Under the pieces are notes generated by a model. It was not told the DNA's origin and searched no databases. It was given only the letters and a program-made list of their open reading frames with translations. Shown piece by piece: positions 36,299 to 47,424 of a stretch of 64,000 nucleotides of DNA. This stretch comes from Crocinitomix catalasitica ATCC 23190 (GTDB taxonomy: Bacteria; Bacteroidota; Bacteroidia; Flavobacteriales_D; Crocinitomicaceae), in NCBI RefSeq assembly GCF_000621625.1, contig NZ_JHXV01000010.1, positions 1 to 64,000 on the forward strand. The letters are read 5' to 3'. Made by a program: the position numbers and the translations under genes. Positions within the stretch are counted from its first letter, which is position 1, and each line of letters starts with the position of its first letter.

Positions 36299-36348
36299 AA
36301 ATATTAAATAATTAGCTTTAAAAGTAGAAAAAAAAATCTATAAATCAA

Positions 36349-37038
36349 TTATGGTGTTGAGATCGCAACAGGAATCACTTTTCCGTTAATCCATTGGTTT
36401 GCAGAAAGGCTAAAGTTGGCAATATATTCAGCCATTTTTTTAGCTGATAATGGCGCTTCATATCCTGGGAAAGCCTTCGCTAACATATCAGTTTGCGCAG
36501 CGCCTAGAGCTAAACAGTTCACTTGAATATTGTATTCTTTTAGTTCTTCCGCTAAGCATTCTGACAATCCAGCAACAGCAGACTTCGATGAACTGTAGAT
36601 GCTTAGTCCAGGGAATTTAGAACTTCCTTGAAATCCTCCCATCGATCCAATATTTACAATATGACCACCTTTTTTAGACATAAAGGGTACAATTGCTTGA
36701 CAAGCTTCAACTATTCCAGTAATATTAGTACTGTAAGTCAATTCTATATCCTCACGAGTTAATTCTAAGAAAGGCTTATTAACCAAATATCCAGCAGTAT
36801 TAATCAAGATATCCACATGATCGAATTGTTGCTTTACAATCGCCGTCAAATTATTTTTAATAGCGCTATCACATAGATCTAGACGTTGAATCTCTATTTT
36901 ATTCCCGCAAAGCGTTTTTAAAGCAGATAATTTGGCTTCGTTTCTAGCGAGTACAAGTACATTGTTAGCAACAGATAGTATTTGTGCTAATTCGCTACCA
37001 ATACCGGTACTTCCGCCAACAATAACTATATTTTTCAT
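36349..37038 (-). CDS. SDR-family oxidoreductase
   Basis: A 229-aa short-chain dehydrogenase/reductase with a Rossmann fold. Seen: NAD(P)-binding IVGGSTGIGSEL at the N-terminus, the LINTAGYLV (NAG-like) motif, the catalytic Ser in IVNIGSMGG and the Tyr-Lys pair in SIYSSSKSAV (YxxxK), then NCLALGAAQTDML. Substrate unknown. ATG at 37038, six bases after the end of the upstream reductase gene, so the two are probably co-transcribed; both are oxidoreductases but no shared pathway is evident. Confidence 0.92.
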   Translation of the reverse strand: MKNIVIVGGSTGIGSELAQILSVANNVLVLARNEAKLSALKTLCGNKIEIQRLDLCDSAIKNNLTAIVKQQFDHVDILINTAGYLVNKPFLELTREDIELTYSTNITGIVEACQAIVPFMSKKGGHIVNIGSMGGFQGSSKFPGLSIYSSSKSAVAGLSECLAEELKEYNIQVNCLALGAAQTDMLAKAFPGYEAPLSAKKMAEYIANFSLSANQWINGKVIPVAISTP

Positions 37039-37044
37039 TGTGTT

Positions 37045-38109
37045 TTAGTATTCATCAAAAGAGATAACCACTTTTTCTGATGTCGGATGAGCTTGACATG
37101 TAAGAATAAATCCATCTGCTACTTCATCTTCTTCTAATGCGAAGTTTAGATCCATTCTCACTGTTCCTTCCATTACTTTGGCACGACAAGTACAACAAAC
37201 TCCACCTTTACAAGAGAATGGTACGTCTGCATCTTGATCTTGTGCCGCTTGTAGAATATTTTTACCATTCGAATTTAAATCGAATTGATACTCTTCATCA
37301 TCAATAACCACAGTAACATTACTTGAGATTACTTCGCCAGACTCAACAGCGATATTTTCAGTGGGAACACTTGTTTTAAATAATTCAAAATGGATTTTAG
37401 ACTTATCCATTCCTTTGTTCGTGTAGAAATCCTTAACACACATAATCATTTGCTCAGGACCACATGCATAAACTGCATCCACATCAGCACCGTGTAAGTA
37501 TGTATTAAAAATTGATGCACAAGTACTTTGATCAATTCGACCGTTTGTAATTGGGTTACCTGTATCTTCTCTTGATAAGAAATGTACCAATTCAAAATTA
37601 TCATTTGCTGCATCTAATGCATCCAATTCTTCTAAAAAGATGGTATCTGCAGCACTTTTATTACCGTAGAACATATGAACCTTACTTTTAGGCTCCTCTT
37701 TCAAAATAGTTTTCACCATTGAGATGACAGGTGTAATACCCGAACCTGCCGCATAAAAGATATGATTCTTTTGAGCGTTTGCGTCTGGAGTAATTTTAAA
37801 ATTCCCCATTGGCGGCATTGTATCTAAAGTATCGCCTACTTTTAGTTCGTTTACAGCGAATTGTGAAAACAAACCGTTTTCGATTGCTTTAACAGCAACA
37901 GAAAGTTCTTTTTCGTAAGGTGCCGAACAAATAGAATAAGATCTTCTAATTTCTTCACCATTTACCGTTTTCTTAAAAGTTAAATATTGTCCAGCTATAT
38001 ATTGAAATTCACCAGTTAAAATTGGTGGTACTTCAAGCGTTATAGTAACAGTGTCTGCTGTCTCTTTATTAATCTTTTTAACGGTCAATGCGTGGAAACT
38101 TGTACTCAT
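37045..38109 (-). CDS. PaaE-like flavin/2Fe-2S reductase
   Basis: A 354-aa electron-transfer protein. Seen: FAD-binding GEEIRRSYSICSAP (about 52-63), the NAD(P)-binding HIFYAAGSGITPVISM (about 116), the YACGPEQMIM motif, and a C-terminal plant-type ferredoxin domain with CKGGVCCTC (Cys pattern x4, x2) and the fourth ligand in LTCQAHP. This is the PaaE/PaaK reductase layout of phenylacetyl-CoA epoxygenase; without paaABCD nearby it is better called a general NAD(P)H-ferredoxin-type reductase. ATG at 38109, with a near-consensus -7 (TATTTTTA, 38129-38136) upstream. Confidence 0.9.
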   Translation of the reverse strand: MSTSFHALTVKKINKETADTVTITLEVPPILTGEFQYIAGQYLTFKKTVNGEEIRRSYSICSAPYEKELSVAVKAIENGLFSQFAVNELKVGDTLDTMPPMGNFKITPDANAQKNHIFYAAGSGITPVISMVKTILKEEPKSKVHMFYGNKSAADTIFLEELDALDAANDNFELVHFLSREDTGNPITNGRIDQSTCASIFNTYLHGADVDAVYACGPEQMIMCVKDFYTNKGMDKSKIHFELFKTSVPTENIAVESGEVISSNVTVVIDDEEYQFDLNSNGKNILQAAQDQDADVPFSCKGGVCCTCRAKVMEGTVRMDLNFALEEDEVADGFILTCQAHPTSEKVVISFDEY

Positions 38110-38285
38110 TTTGTTTGAATTTTTTGTGTAAAAATACTGCTATAAAAGTAATTTACAGCAAAACTTAAGACGTAATTTATCTAAAAACGACTCTTTACTT
38201 TGTTTAATCGTGACGAATTTGAATTATTCAGTCCTTTTAAGTATGCTGTCTATCCCTAGAATTGGCAGGTTTTAGATAATAATTC

Positions 38286-38300
38286 ATGTAAAGTTTACAT
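38286..38300. promoter_or_regulatory. Operator-like palindrome upstream of gyrB
   Basis: ATGTAAAGTTTACAT is a perfect inverted repeat of seven bases with one central base. It lies 71-85 nt before the gyrB -7 element, in a region with no gene. A regulator site is plausible but unproven. Confidence 0.4.
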
Positions 38301-38370
38301 TTTGTTAATTTCATGTTGAAAACTACTATCAAAATGAAAAGATAAGACATGTTAGTAAGGCTTGTTTTGT

Positions 38371-38378
38371 TATCTTTG
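38371..38378 (+). promoter_or_regulatory. gyrB -7 element, followed by two hairpins
   Basis: TATCTTTG matches TAnnTTTG. Just downstream, TTACGCC (38379-38385) / GGCGTAA (38394-38400) overlaps the expected start of transcription, and AATACC (38399-38404) / GGTATT (38410-38415) follows, both before the gyrB ATG. Confidence 0.6.
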
Positions 38379-38455
38379 TTACGCCTGAAAAATGGCGTAA
38401 TACCAGAGCGGTATTTTGAATTAAGAAATCGTTTAAACTAGTTCAGTAAAATTAA

Positions 38456-40420
<1,965 letters not shown>

Positions 40421-40437
40421 TAAATTTTATTCTATAT

Positions 40438-40473
40438 AAAAAAAGCCTTTCACGTTTGTGAAAGGCTTTTTTG
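40438..40473. terminator. Bidirectional terminator between gyrB and the pyrophosphohydrolase gene
   Basis: Perfect stem AAAAGCCTTTCAC (40441-40453) / GTGAAAGGCTTTT (40458-40470) with a 4-nt loop, A-run on the left and T-run on the right, so it can stop both convergent transcripts. Confidence 0.9.
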
Positions 40474-40530
40474 TTTTAATAATATTTGCCCAAAAAAAAT
40501 AGGCCAAATTAACTTGATTTATTGCGTATC

Positions 40531-40932
40531 TTATTTGAGTAAGGCAGCAATGTTCGGTTTAAAATATAGATCTGATTTTAAAACCTTACCATCTTCTCTA
40601 TAGATCGCTTTTCCGTTTGCATCTAATTTACTCATATTACTTCTTTGTATCTCTTCAAAGACTGCTTGAATTTTATCTTGCATACCATGTTTTAGCATCG
40701 TTCCACTTAATATATATAACATGTCCCCTAGTGCATCTGCTATTTCTACTAAATCGCCCGCTTGCACAGCTTCTAAGTACTCTTCGTTTTCTTCTTTCAT
40801 TAAATCGAAGCGCAATTGCCCTTCTTTTTCAGATATCTCAGCCGTTGGTTTGTATTTATTCTCTATACCAAATGCATCGTGAAATTTTTCAACATGTCCA
40901 ATTACTTCCTTCAGGGTGATATTATTACTCAT
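40531..40932 (-). CDS. MazG-like nucleoside triphosphate pyrophosphohydrolase
   Basis: A 133-aa all-alpha NTP pyrophosphohydrolase. Seen: KEGQLRFDLMKEENEEYLEAV (the EExxE metal motif, about 35-55) and EIADALGDMLYILSG (the second, D-x-x-D-containing metal motif, about 62). These enzymes hydrolyse nucleotides to monophosphates for pool cleaning; the substrate is unknown. The C-terminus (KAIYREDGKVLKSDLYFKPN) is extra to the core. ATG at 40932; a near-consensus minus-strand -7 (TATCTTTA, 40949-40956) faces the plus-strand promoter of the next gene. Confidence 0.88.
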   Translation of the reverse strand: MSNNITLKEVIGHVEKFHDAFGIENKYKPTAEISEKEGQLRFDLMKEENEEYLEAVQAGDLVEIADALGDMLYILSGTMLKHGMQDKIQAVFEEIQRSNMSKLDANGKAIYREDGKVLKSDLYFKPNIAALLK

Positions 40933-40939
40933 TATTTTC

Positions 40940-40947
40940 TATTTTTG
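40940..40947 (+). promoter_or_regulatory. -7 element for the propeller-SpoIIE gene
   Basis: TATTTTTG, 35 nt before the ATG at 40982. On the opposite strand, TATCTTTA (40949-40956) points the other way, two bases further on. Confidence 0.55.
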
Positions 40948-40981
40948 ATAAAGATAATCGAATAATATTAAATTTTAAAGC

Positions 40982-43900
40982 ATGAAAAAGCTATTCCTTG
41001 CCGTATTATTTTTAATAGGACTGATATTGCACGGACAAGATTTTTACCCACCTGTTTTAAATTATTCGGTTAAAGATTATGGAACCGACAGGAATCCAGA
41101 AAATTACGCCGTTATTCAGGATTATAGAGGTGTTATGTATTTTGGGAATGCACATGGTATTCTTGAGTTTGATGGAGAGAATTGGAATTATATAACTGTT
41201 CGTATTGGAGAATTTGTTCGATCTTTAGCTGTTGATCAGCAAGGAACAATTTATGCAGGAACATTTGGAGATTTTGGTTTACTAAAAGCGAATAACAAAG
41301 GACAGCTTGAATATCAATCGCTTTTAAATTTATTGCCTGAAGAGGATCAATTTTTTGGGAATATTTGGCGGATTTATACGATTGATGAATATGTCTATTT
41401 CCAAGCTCAAGAGTGTTTTTACCTCTATAATACCAAAACCAAATCTATTCGAACAATTTATCCTGAATCAAGTTATCATTTAAGCTTTTTAGTGGGGGAT
41501 CAGTTTTATTTGCGTGAACGTGGTGTTGGATTGGTACGTTTTAATCCGGCTATGGAAATACCTGCACCTGTTATTGGGACGGATCCTTTTAAAGAATATG
41601 GTGTTTTTGGGATGCATCAGTTGGCTGACGATTCATTATTAATCATTACACAAGAGATAGGCATTTTTAAATGGAAAAATAATGCGATTAGAGCAATACC
41701 AGATAAAAATAATAGGGGATTAAATCAATTGGGAATATTTGGATCATTAGCACTTTATGATGGCACTTATTTATTGACCACAAGAACAGAAGGAGCCGTT
41801 TCAATGAACTCAAATGGCGAAATTTTAAAACAAATTGATCGGAGTACTGGTTTATTGTCGAATACGATTCATGCCGCATTTCAAGATAGGGATTTGAATG
41901 TTTGGTTGGCAATGGGTAACGGTATCTCAAAAGTGAATTATCATTCCCCCATGTCTTATTTTAATGAGAAGAGCGGGATAGAAGGAGGGGTTTCTGCGAT
42001 TAAGCGATTTAAAGGGAAACTATTTGTTGGTTCTGCTTATGGTTTATTTGTGCAATCCTCCAATGTCAATAAAAATAAAAGGTTTCATAATCTGGACGTT
42101 GTGAATGGGCAAGTTTGGGATATAAAGATTTATAACAATACATTATATATTGCTTCAGGTAAAGGTGTTTTTAGCTCAACCGACGGCGAGAATTTCAAAA
42201 TGTTATCTCGAATTAATGCCAATACTTTAATCCACAATAAGGAGCGTCAAGAATTTATTTTAGCCGGTGAATTTGGAATCTGGGTGTTTGACAATGAATT
42301 TAAAGAAAAGTGGTCTTATATAAACGATTTTTCAACTTTTTTAGGTGGGGAAATAGATCCTATGAATGCGAATGTAGTTTGGCTTGGCACCTTGAAATAC
42401 GGGATTGTAAAATTAAAAGCAATAGAAAATGATTATCAGGTTGATTTTTATGGAGATGAGGAAGGTTTGCTTGATGATATAGGAACACCTTTATTATTGC
42501 ACGATAAATTGGTTTTTGGTGCCAAAGATGGTTTGTATTATTTTGAAAGTGAAGAGGAGATTAAAAAGTCTTTAACGACCGAAGAATTGAAAGATCCATT
42601 GAATTATAAAGGATTTTTTAGACCATTCGAATTGTACGATTCCTTATTCAATGGTCAGTTATTATTGTTGCAGGCAGGTGCAGAAAGAACATGGTATTGT
42701 AATGAGTTTAAAATAGGATATTACGATAATCAGAAAAAAGACTTCTTTAATAAGCCATTTTGGGGATTGGATTATGGGCGTATTAATACACTTTATCTCG
42801 AAGATGATGGTGTACTTTGGATTGGGGCAGTTGACGGATTAGTTCGATTTGAAAAGAATGATTTCAAACAATATAAGTCCAATTTCTTAGCATTGGTGAG
42901 AGATATCTATATAGGACGAGATTCCATTTTATTTGGAGGAGTTTTTAATCATAGAGATACCAATAATTTAATGGTTCAAATAGATAACGAGATACCTGCG
43001 CTTGATTATGCCTTTAATGATTTACGATTTGTGTTCTCGGCACCTTATTTTGAAGATGAACACGAGCCAATGTATCGATTCAAATTAGTAGGTAACGATA
43101 ATGATTGGTCAGCTTGGTCATATAAAAGTGAGGCTAATTTCACAAATTTATCTCATGGGGAATACGAATTTCAGGTTGAAGCTAAAAATGTATACGGCCA
43201 GCTCAGTCAACAATCTTCTTATAAATTCAGTATCTATCCACCATGGTATTTAACAAAATGGGCATTCTTACTGTATTTTTTCATGTTTATTTTGATTTTC
43301 TATGTTGCAGTAAAGATTAGCTCGAAAAGATTAAAAGCGAAAAACCTTTGGTTAGAAGAGGTGATTGAAGAGCGAACAAAAGAGATTTCTGACAAGAATG
43401 TTGTTCTTGAGCATCAAAAAAAGGAAATAGAGGACAGCATAAATTATGCGTTAAAGATTCAAGAAGCAATCTTACCGCTCGAAGCGGAAATGAAACGTTT
43501 TTTACCAGAATCCTTTATCTTGTTTAGACCTAAGGATATCGTTTCAGGTGATTTTTATTGGTTTGTAGAAAGAGATGATAAATTAATTGTGATTTGTGCT
43601 GATTGTACTGGACATGGCGTTCCTGGTGCCTTAATGAGTATGATTGGTTCTGATCGATTAAATATAATAGTATCTGAACGTAAAAATTCTTCGCCATCAA
43701 AAATATTATCAGACCTGAATAAGTCGATAAAAAAGTCACTCAAACAGGATGGCCAAAAAAATTCAACAAGAGATGGTATGGATGCTGCAGTTTGTACAGT
43801 TGATTTAAAAACCAAAACTATGCAATATGCTGGTGCAAATCGACCATTATGGATTGTACATGAAAATGAATTAACTGAGATTAAAGCTACGAAAGTAGCA

Positions 43901-44194
43901 GTCGCTGGATTTACTTCTGACGATCAAGTTTATGAAGAGCATACAATTGAATTACAGCCTGGAATGAAGTTTTTTATGTCAACGGATGGATACGCAGATC
44001 AATTTGGCGGTAAAAATGACAAGAAGTTTAAAGTGAAAACATTGAAAGATTTATTAGTTGAAATTTCGAATAATACATTTATAGAGCAGAAAAAAGCACT
44101 CGAATCTGCGCTAATAAATTGGATGGGAGAGACTGAACAAGTGGATGATATTTGCATAATTGGATTCGAACCAAAATTCGATAATTGGTCGTAG
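40982..44194 (+). CDS. Propeller sensor fused to a SpoIIE/PP2C phosphatase
   Basis: A 1070-aa membrane sensor. Signal peptide (about 1-20, ends ILHGQ), then repeated two-component-regulator propeller blades over about 30-640 (DYGTDRNPENYAVIQDYRG, DGVLWIGAVDGLVRFEKND). A Y_Y_Y-type domain (about 690-750, LVGNDNDWSAWSY) precedes one membrane helix (about 760-778), a coiled coil (about 790-830) and a SpoIIE phosphatase (about 845-1070) with RPKDIVSGDFYWF, DCTGHGVPGALMSM and RDGMDAAV, carrying the Asp metal ligands. The propeller-histidine-kinase layout common in Bacteroidota is here paired with a phosphatase. A regulatory target is unknown; a SiaB-like protein is 6 kb away. Confidence 0.88.
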   Translation: MKKLFLAVLFLIGLILHGQDFYPPVLNYSVKDYGTDRNPENYAVIQDYRGVMYFGNAHGILEFDGENWNYITVRIGEFVRSLAVDQQGTIYAGTFGDFGLLKANNKGQLEYQSLLNLLPEEDQFFGNIWRIYTIDEYVYFQAQECFYLYNTKTKSIRTIYPESSYHLSFLVGDQFYLRERGVGLVRFNPAMEIPAPVIGTDPFKEYGVFGMHQLADDSLLIITQEIGIFKWKNNAIRAIPDKNNRGLNQLGIFGSLALYDGTYLLTTRTEGAVSMNSNGEILKQIDRSTGLLSNTIHAAFQDRDLNVWLAMGNGISKVNYHSPMSYFNEKSGIEGGVSAIKRFKGKLFVGSAYGLFVQSSNVNKNKRFHNLDVVNGQVWDIKIYNNTLYIASGKGVFSSTDGENFKMLSRINANTLIHNKERQEFILAGEFGIWVFDNEFKEKWSYINDFSTFLGGEIDPMNANVVWLGTLKYGIVKLKAIENDYQVDFYGDEEGLLDDIGTPLLLHDKLVFGAKDGLYYFESEEEIKKSLTTEELKDPLNYKGFFRPFELYDSLFNGQLLLLQAGAERTWYCNEFKIGYYDNQKKDFFNKPFWGLDYGRINTLYLEDDGVLWIGAVDGLVRFEKNDFKQYKSNFLALVRDIYIGRDSILFGGVFNHRDTNNLMVQIDNEIPALDYAFNDLRFVFSAPYFEDEHEPMYRFKLVGNDNDWSAWSYKSEANFTNLSHGEYEFQVEAKNVYGQLSQQSSYKFSIYPPWYLTKWAFLLYFFMFILIFYVAVKISSKRLKAKNLWLEEVIEERTKEISDKNVVLEHQKKEIEDSINYALKIQEAILPLEAEMKRFLPESFILFRPKDIVSGDFYWFVERDDKLIVICADCTGHGVPGALMSMIGSDRLNIIVSERKNSSPSKILSDLNKSIKKSLKQDGQKNSTRDGMDAAVCTVDLKTKTMQYAGANRPLWIVHENELTEIKATKVAVAGFTSDDQVYEEHTIELQPGMKFFMSTDGYADQFGGKNDKKFKVKTLKDLLVEISNNTFIEQKKALESALINWMGETEQVDDICIIGFEPKFDNWS

Positions 44195-44272
44195 ATCAGC
44201 AGTCAAAAAAAATAAATTAAAAAAAAACTAAAATATTTTTCATTTCTGCATTTATTTCTGATTTATTCTTCG

Positions 44273-44280
44273 TAATATTG
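44273..44280 (+). promoter_or_regulatory. Weak -7 element for rplS
   Basis: TAATATTG, one mismatch to TAnnTTTG, 35 nt before the ATG at 44315. Confidence 0.35.
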
Positions 44281-44314
44281 CACCCCCAAATACAAGGGAA
44301 ATAAAGATTTTGTC

Positions 44315-44686
44315 ATGAGTAATATTATTAAGGAAGTTCAAGAGGAATTGGTACATGTTTCAAACCACCCTGATTTTAAGGCTGGTAGTACTGTTACTGT
44401 TTATTATAAAATTAAAGAGGGGAATAAAGAAAGAATTCAGTTATTCCAAGGTGTTGTAATTCAGAGACGTGGTTCTGGTGCGACTGAAACTTTTACTATT
44501 CGTAAAATTTCAGGTAACGTCGGCGTTGAACGTGTTATACCGATTAACTCTCCGTTTATTGAAAAAATTGAGGTGAATAAAGTTGGTGCTGTTCGAAGAG
44601 CAAGAATTTTCTACTTCCGTGAAAGAAGAGGGAAATCTGCTAGAATTAAAGAAAAGCAAACTTTCTACACTAAAAAAGCGAAATAG
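44315..44686 (+). CDS. rplS: Ribosomal protein L19
   Basis: A 123-aa L19 of the large ribosomal subunit, at the 30S-50S interface. Seen: FKAGSTVTVYYKIKEGNKERI, QLFQGVVIQRRGSGATETF, TIRKISGNVGVERVIPINSP, and the basic C-terminus RRARIFYFRERRGKSARIKEK. ATG at 44315. It stands alone rather than in an rpsP-rimM-trmD-rplS operon and is closed by a clear terminator. Confidence 0.98.
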   Translation: MSNIIKEVQEELVHVSNHPDFKAGSTVTVYYKIKEGNKERIQLFQGVVIQRRGSGATETFTIRKISGNVGVERVIPINSPFIEKIEVNKVGAVRRARIFYFRERRGKSARIKEKQTFYTKKAK

Positions 44687-44704
44687 TCGCTGTTTAGATA
44701 TTTT

Positions 44705-44740
44705 AAAAACGTTTACTCCTAAGGAGTGGACGTTTTTTTT
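44705..44740 (+). terminator. Terminator of rplS
   Basis: An 11-bp stem ACGTTTACTCC (44709-44719) / GGAGTGGACGT (44723-44733) with a 3-nt loop and two G-T pairs, then a long T run. Confidence 0.9.
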
Positions 44741-44784
44741 GTGTCCAAGAATTAATAGGTTGTGCAATATTAATTGCTTACCTA

Positions 44785-44815
44785 AATTGGTTATATAATT
44801 CTTGTTTAACCAATT
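44785..44815. other. 9-bp hairpin with no T-tract
   Basis: Perfect stem AATTGGTTA (44785-44793) / TAACCAATT (44807-44815), loop 13 nt, lying about 45 nt after the rplS terminator. There is no T-run on either side, so it is not a standard terminator. Function unknown. Confidence 0.4.
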
Positions 44816-44880
44816 AAAAGTAACGGTATATTAGATAGCTTATATTTTTAATTACTTAAAAATTAAGCCAATAATTTTTG

Positions 44881-44888
44881 TATTTTTG
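44881..44888 (+). promoter_or_regulatory. -7 element for the T9SS cargo gene
   Basis: TATTTTTG matches TAnnTTTG, about 65 nt before the ATG at 44954. Confidence 0.55.
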
Positions 44889-44953
44889 AGAGCTGAGTTA
44901 GTCCAAGGTAATTACTGTAATTATGTTAGACTAGAATTTTGAATCTGATTTTC

Positions 44954-46816
44954 ATGAAATATATCCGAATTGCATTTTTAGTATCAATTTGTACATCCCA
45001 ATTAAGCGCTCAAACTGGTCCAGCTGGTGTAGATAATACTGTAAATAACGGTATTTGGCTAAAAGCAGACAAAGGCACCTCTACGAATATAGATGGTGAA
45101 GCTATTGAAATTTGGGAGGATCAATCAGGTAATGGTATAAATGTCGAACAAGCAACAGTGGATCAACAACCTTTGTTTCAAGATGCTTATATGAATGGTT
45201 ATCCAACAATTCTTTTTGACGATATTAATTCGTCTGGCCAAAATGATTTTTTTTCTGCAGATGATGCAGCCGTTTTAGATAATTCTGACGGGTTTACAAT
45301 GTTTTCAGCGGTTAGACCATTATCTAATAATAGCAGTGCTAGAAGTATAATGAGTAAGCGTACAAATGTTGGAGTGAACCAAGCATATATGCTTTTTCTT
45401 TATGGGGGAAACGAATTGACACTTGATGTTGTTACCAATAATAATCGATTTGATTCTGCACCAACGTCCTTTCCAGCAGATAATAATTATATAATTTCCG
45501 CGACTTTTGATGGGAGTTTAGTGTCGACAGAACGTGCTAAACTATTCAGTGGCCAAACACTCATCGCAACAAGAACTGAAACGAGTGCATCAATGCCTGA
45601 TTATAATTCTCCTTTTGTGATTGGAGCAACGCATGTTGGCGATCCCCGTCCATTTGATGGGCATATAGCCGAGCTAATTTATTTTAGAAGAACTTTAAAT
45701 ACAACTGAGAAAATTGTAGTCGATAATTACTTGAGTTCGAAATATGCCATAAGTCTTGGTACAAACGATTTTTATAATGGCGATTTACCAGCGAATGGAG
45801 ATTTTGATCACGAAGTTGCCGGTGTAGGACAGTATGAATTGCATGATTTTCACGGTGTTTTTGAACCTTCAGCGAGTGGAGGTCTGGGAATCGTAACGGA
45901 TTCTATTTTTGATGATGGTGACTATATATTTATTGGGCACGATCTGGATACAAATTCAGGGAATGATACAGATATTGATATTGTTGATGGTAGTCCCGTT
46001 ACACAACGATGGAATAGAATTTGGTATTTTGATATAACAAATACAATTGATGATATTAATACCACAATTATATTTGATATGAGTGATGGTGGCATGGGAG
46101 ACGGCGGTGCAGCCGGAATACCTTCGAATTATAAGTTGCTTTATAGAGCTACGAATTCAGGAGACTGGACTATTCTTGCTGATGCAGACGAAGTGGTTGA
46201 TGATCGAATTTCTTTTGATTATGCCTTCTCTTCGGATGGTGATGATGGTTATTATACTATCGGAACAATTGATTTTTATAGTAGTCCTTTACCTGTTGAA
46301 TTACTTGATTTTTCGGCAAATCTTCGTGATGACCAAACTATTCTAAATTGGAGAACAGCGTCTGAAAATGATAACGATTATTTTTCAATTGAACGTTCAC
46401 CAAATGGAAAAGAATGGGAAGAATTTGACCGTATTAAAGGCAATGGAAATTCAAGTCATACAATCAATTATTCAACTGTAGATAAGCAACCTTTTAGTGA
46501 GATATCATATTACCGCCTTAAACAAGTTGACTTTGATGGAGCATTCGAAATAAGTGAGGTGCGAACTGTTTTTAAACTTAATTCGAATCTTTATAATATT
46601 TACCCAAATCCAACATCTGACTATTTATTGGTTGAATTAGGGAATAACAATGTGAATTTGACTATTTTTAATTCTAATGGGCAACTATACGAAGAGTATT
46701 TTAATGCTTCTGGTGATAAATGGCAACTAAATGTTGAAAATTATCCAACTGGAATTTATTATTTGCAAATTGAAAATGGATTAGAAAAAACACATCAGAA
46801 ATTTATTGTCGATTAA
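44954..46816 (+). CDS. Secreted LamG-like protein with a type A T9SS sorting domain
   Basis: A 620-aa secreted protein. ATG at 44954 gives a signal peptide of about 20 residues (ends QLSAQ). After it, GIWLKADKGTSTNIDGE and EIWEDQSGNGINVEQ lead into a concanavalin/LamG-like jellyroll (about 25-245; GFTMFSAVRPLSNN, PFVIGATHVGD). Middle repeats of aromatic strands follow, then a Bacteroidota linker (PLPVELLDFSANLRDDQTIL) and the C-terminal sorting domain NIYPNPTSDYLLVEL...GIYYLQIENGLEKTHQKFIVD. That tail is the type IX secretion signal (known). The target is the cell surface; the ligand is unknown. Confidence 0.88.
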   Translation: MKYIRIAFLVSICTSQLSAQTGPAGVDNTVNNGIWLKADKGTSTNIDGEAIEIWEDQSGNGINVEQATVDQQPLFQDAYMNGYPTILFDDINSSGQNDFFSADDAAVLDNSDGFTMFSAVRPLSNNSSARSIMSKRTNVGVNQAYMLFLYGGNELTLDVVTNNNRFDSAPTSFPADNNYIISATFDGSLVSTERAKLFSGQTLIATRTETSASMPDYNSPFVIGATHVGDPRPFDGHIAELIYFRRTLNTTEKIVVDNYLSSKYAISLGTNDFYNGDLPANGDFDHEVAGVGQYELHDFHGVFEPSASGGLGIVTDSIFDDGDYIFIGHDLDTNSGNDTDIDIVDGSPVTQRWNRIWYFDITNTIDDINTTIIFDMSDGGMGDGGAAGIPSNYKLLYRATNSGDWTILADADEVVDDRISFDYAFSSDGDDGYYTIGTIDFYSSPLPVELLDFSANLRDDQTILNWRTASENDNDYFSIERSPNGKEWEEFDRIKGNGNSSHTINYSTVDKQPFSEISYYRLKQVDFDGAFEISEVRTVFKLNSNLYNIYPNPTSDYLLVELGNNNVNLTIFNSNGQLYEEYFNASGDKWQLNVENYPTGIYYLQIENGLEKTHQKFIVD

Positions 46817-46868
46817 GAAGGATTTAAGCTATTGCAATACTTAAAATTCGTAGTCGATTAAGTCAATT

Positions 46869-47363
46869 ATGAAAATAGCTTTAATACAAGGTAGTTCAAG
46901 AAATGACGGCGATGCTGCTGCCTTGTCTAAAAAAATACTTTTTCATACGGAATGGGATTTGATTAATTTGAATGATTATAAGATTTCATTTTATGATTAT
47001 CATCACGAGAATAAGAACGATGATTTTCTTCCATTAATGGTTAAATTGATTGATAATTATGATGTCTTTATATTTGTAACACCAGTCTATTGGTATGCTA
47101 TGAGCGGTGTATTGAAAGTGTTTTTTGATCGGTTCAGTGATTTATTAACCATCGAAAAAGAAATAGGTAGGAAGTTGCGTGGAAAAAAAATGGGGGTGAT
47201 TACTTGTTCTAACGGTAGTAATTTAGGAGAGCAATTTTGGTTGCCTTTTAAAGCTACAGCTGATTATTTAGGCATGAATAATATAGCTAACCTGCATACT
47301 GTATCTTTAGACAATGAACAAGACGTGATATTGAATTTTATTCGAATAATTGAAGCAAAATAA
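46869..47363 (+). CDS. NADPH-dependent FMN reductase-like protein
   Basis: A 164-aa flavodoxin-fold oxidoreductase. Seen: the FMN-phosphate loop ALIQGSSRNDGDA near the N-terminus, TPVYWYAMSGVLKVFFDRF (about 80) of the FMN reductase/azoreductase family, and KKMGVITCSNGSNLGEQF. It moves electrons from NAD(P)H through FMN; the acceptor is unknown. ATG at 46869. A 12-bp palindrome TCCTTATAAGGA (47380-47391) lies in the gap after it. Confidence 0.85.
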   Translation: MKIALIQGSSRNDGDAAALSKKILFHTEWDLINLNDYKISFYDYHHENKNDDFLPLMVKLIDNYDVFIFVTPVYWYAMSGVLKVFFDRFSDLLTIEKEIGRKLRGKKMGVITCSNGSNLGEQFWLPFKATADYLGMNNIANLHTVSLDNEQDVILNFIRIIEAK

Positions 47364-47424
47364 AGTTCTATTTTTTAATTCCTTATAAGGACATAGATAA
47401 ATATTTTATAAATTGAATCGAATT

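Noticed and set aside
43530-43815. Minus-strand frames inside the SpoIIE phosphatase domain
   Set aside because: They are antisense to conserved phosphatase motifs and have no signal peptide or domain.
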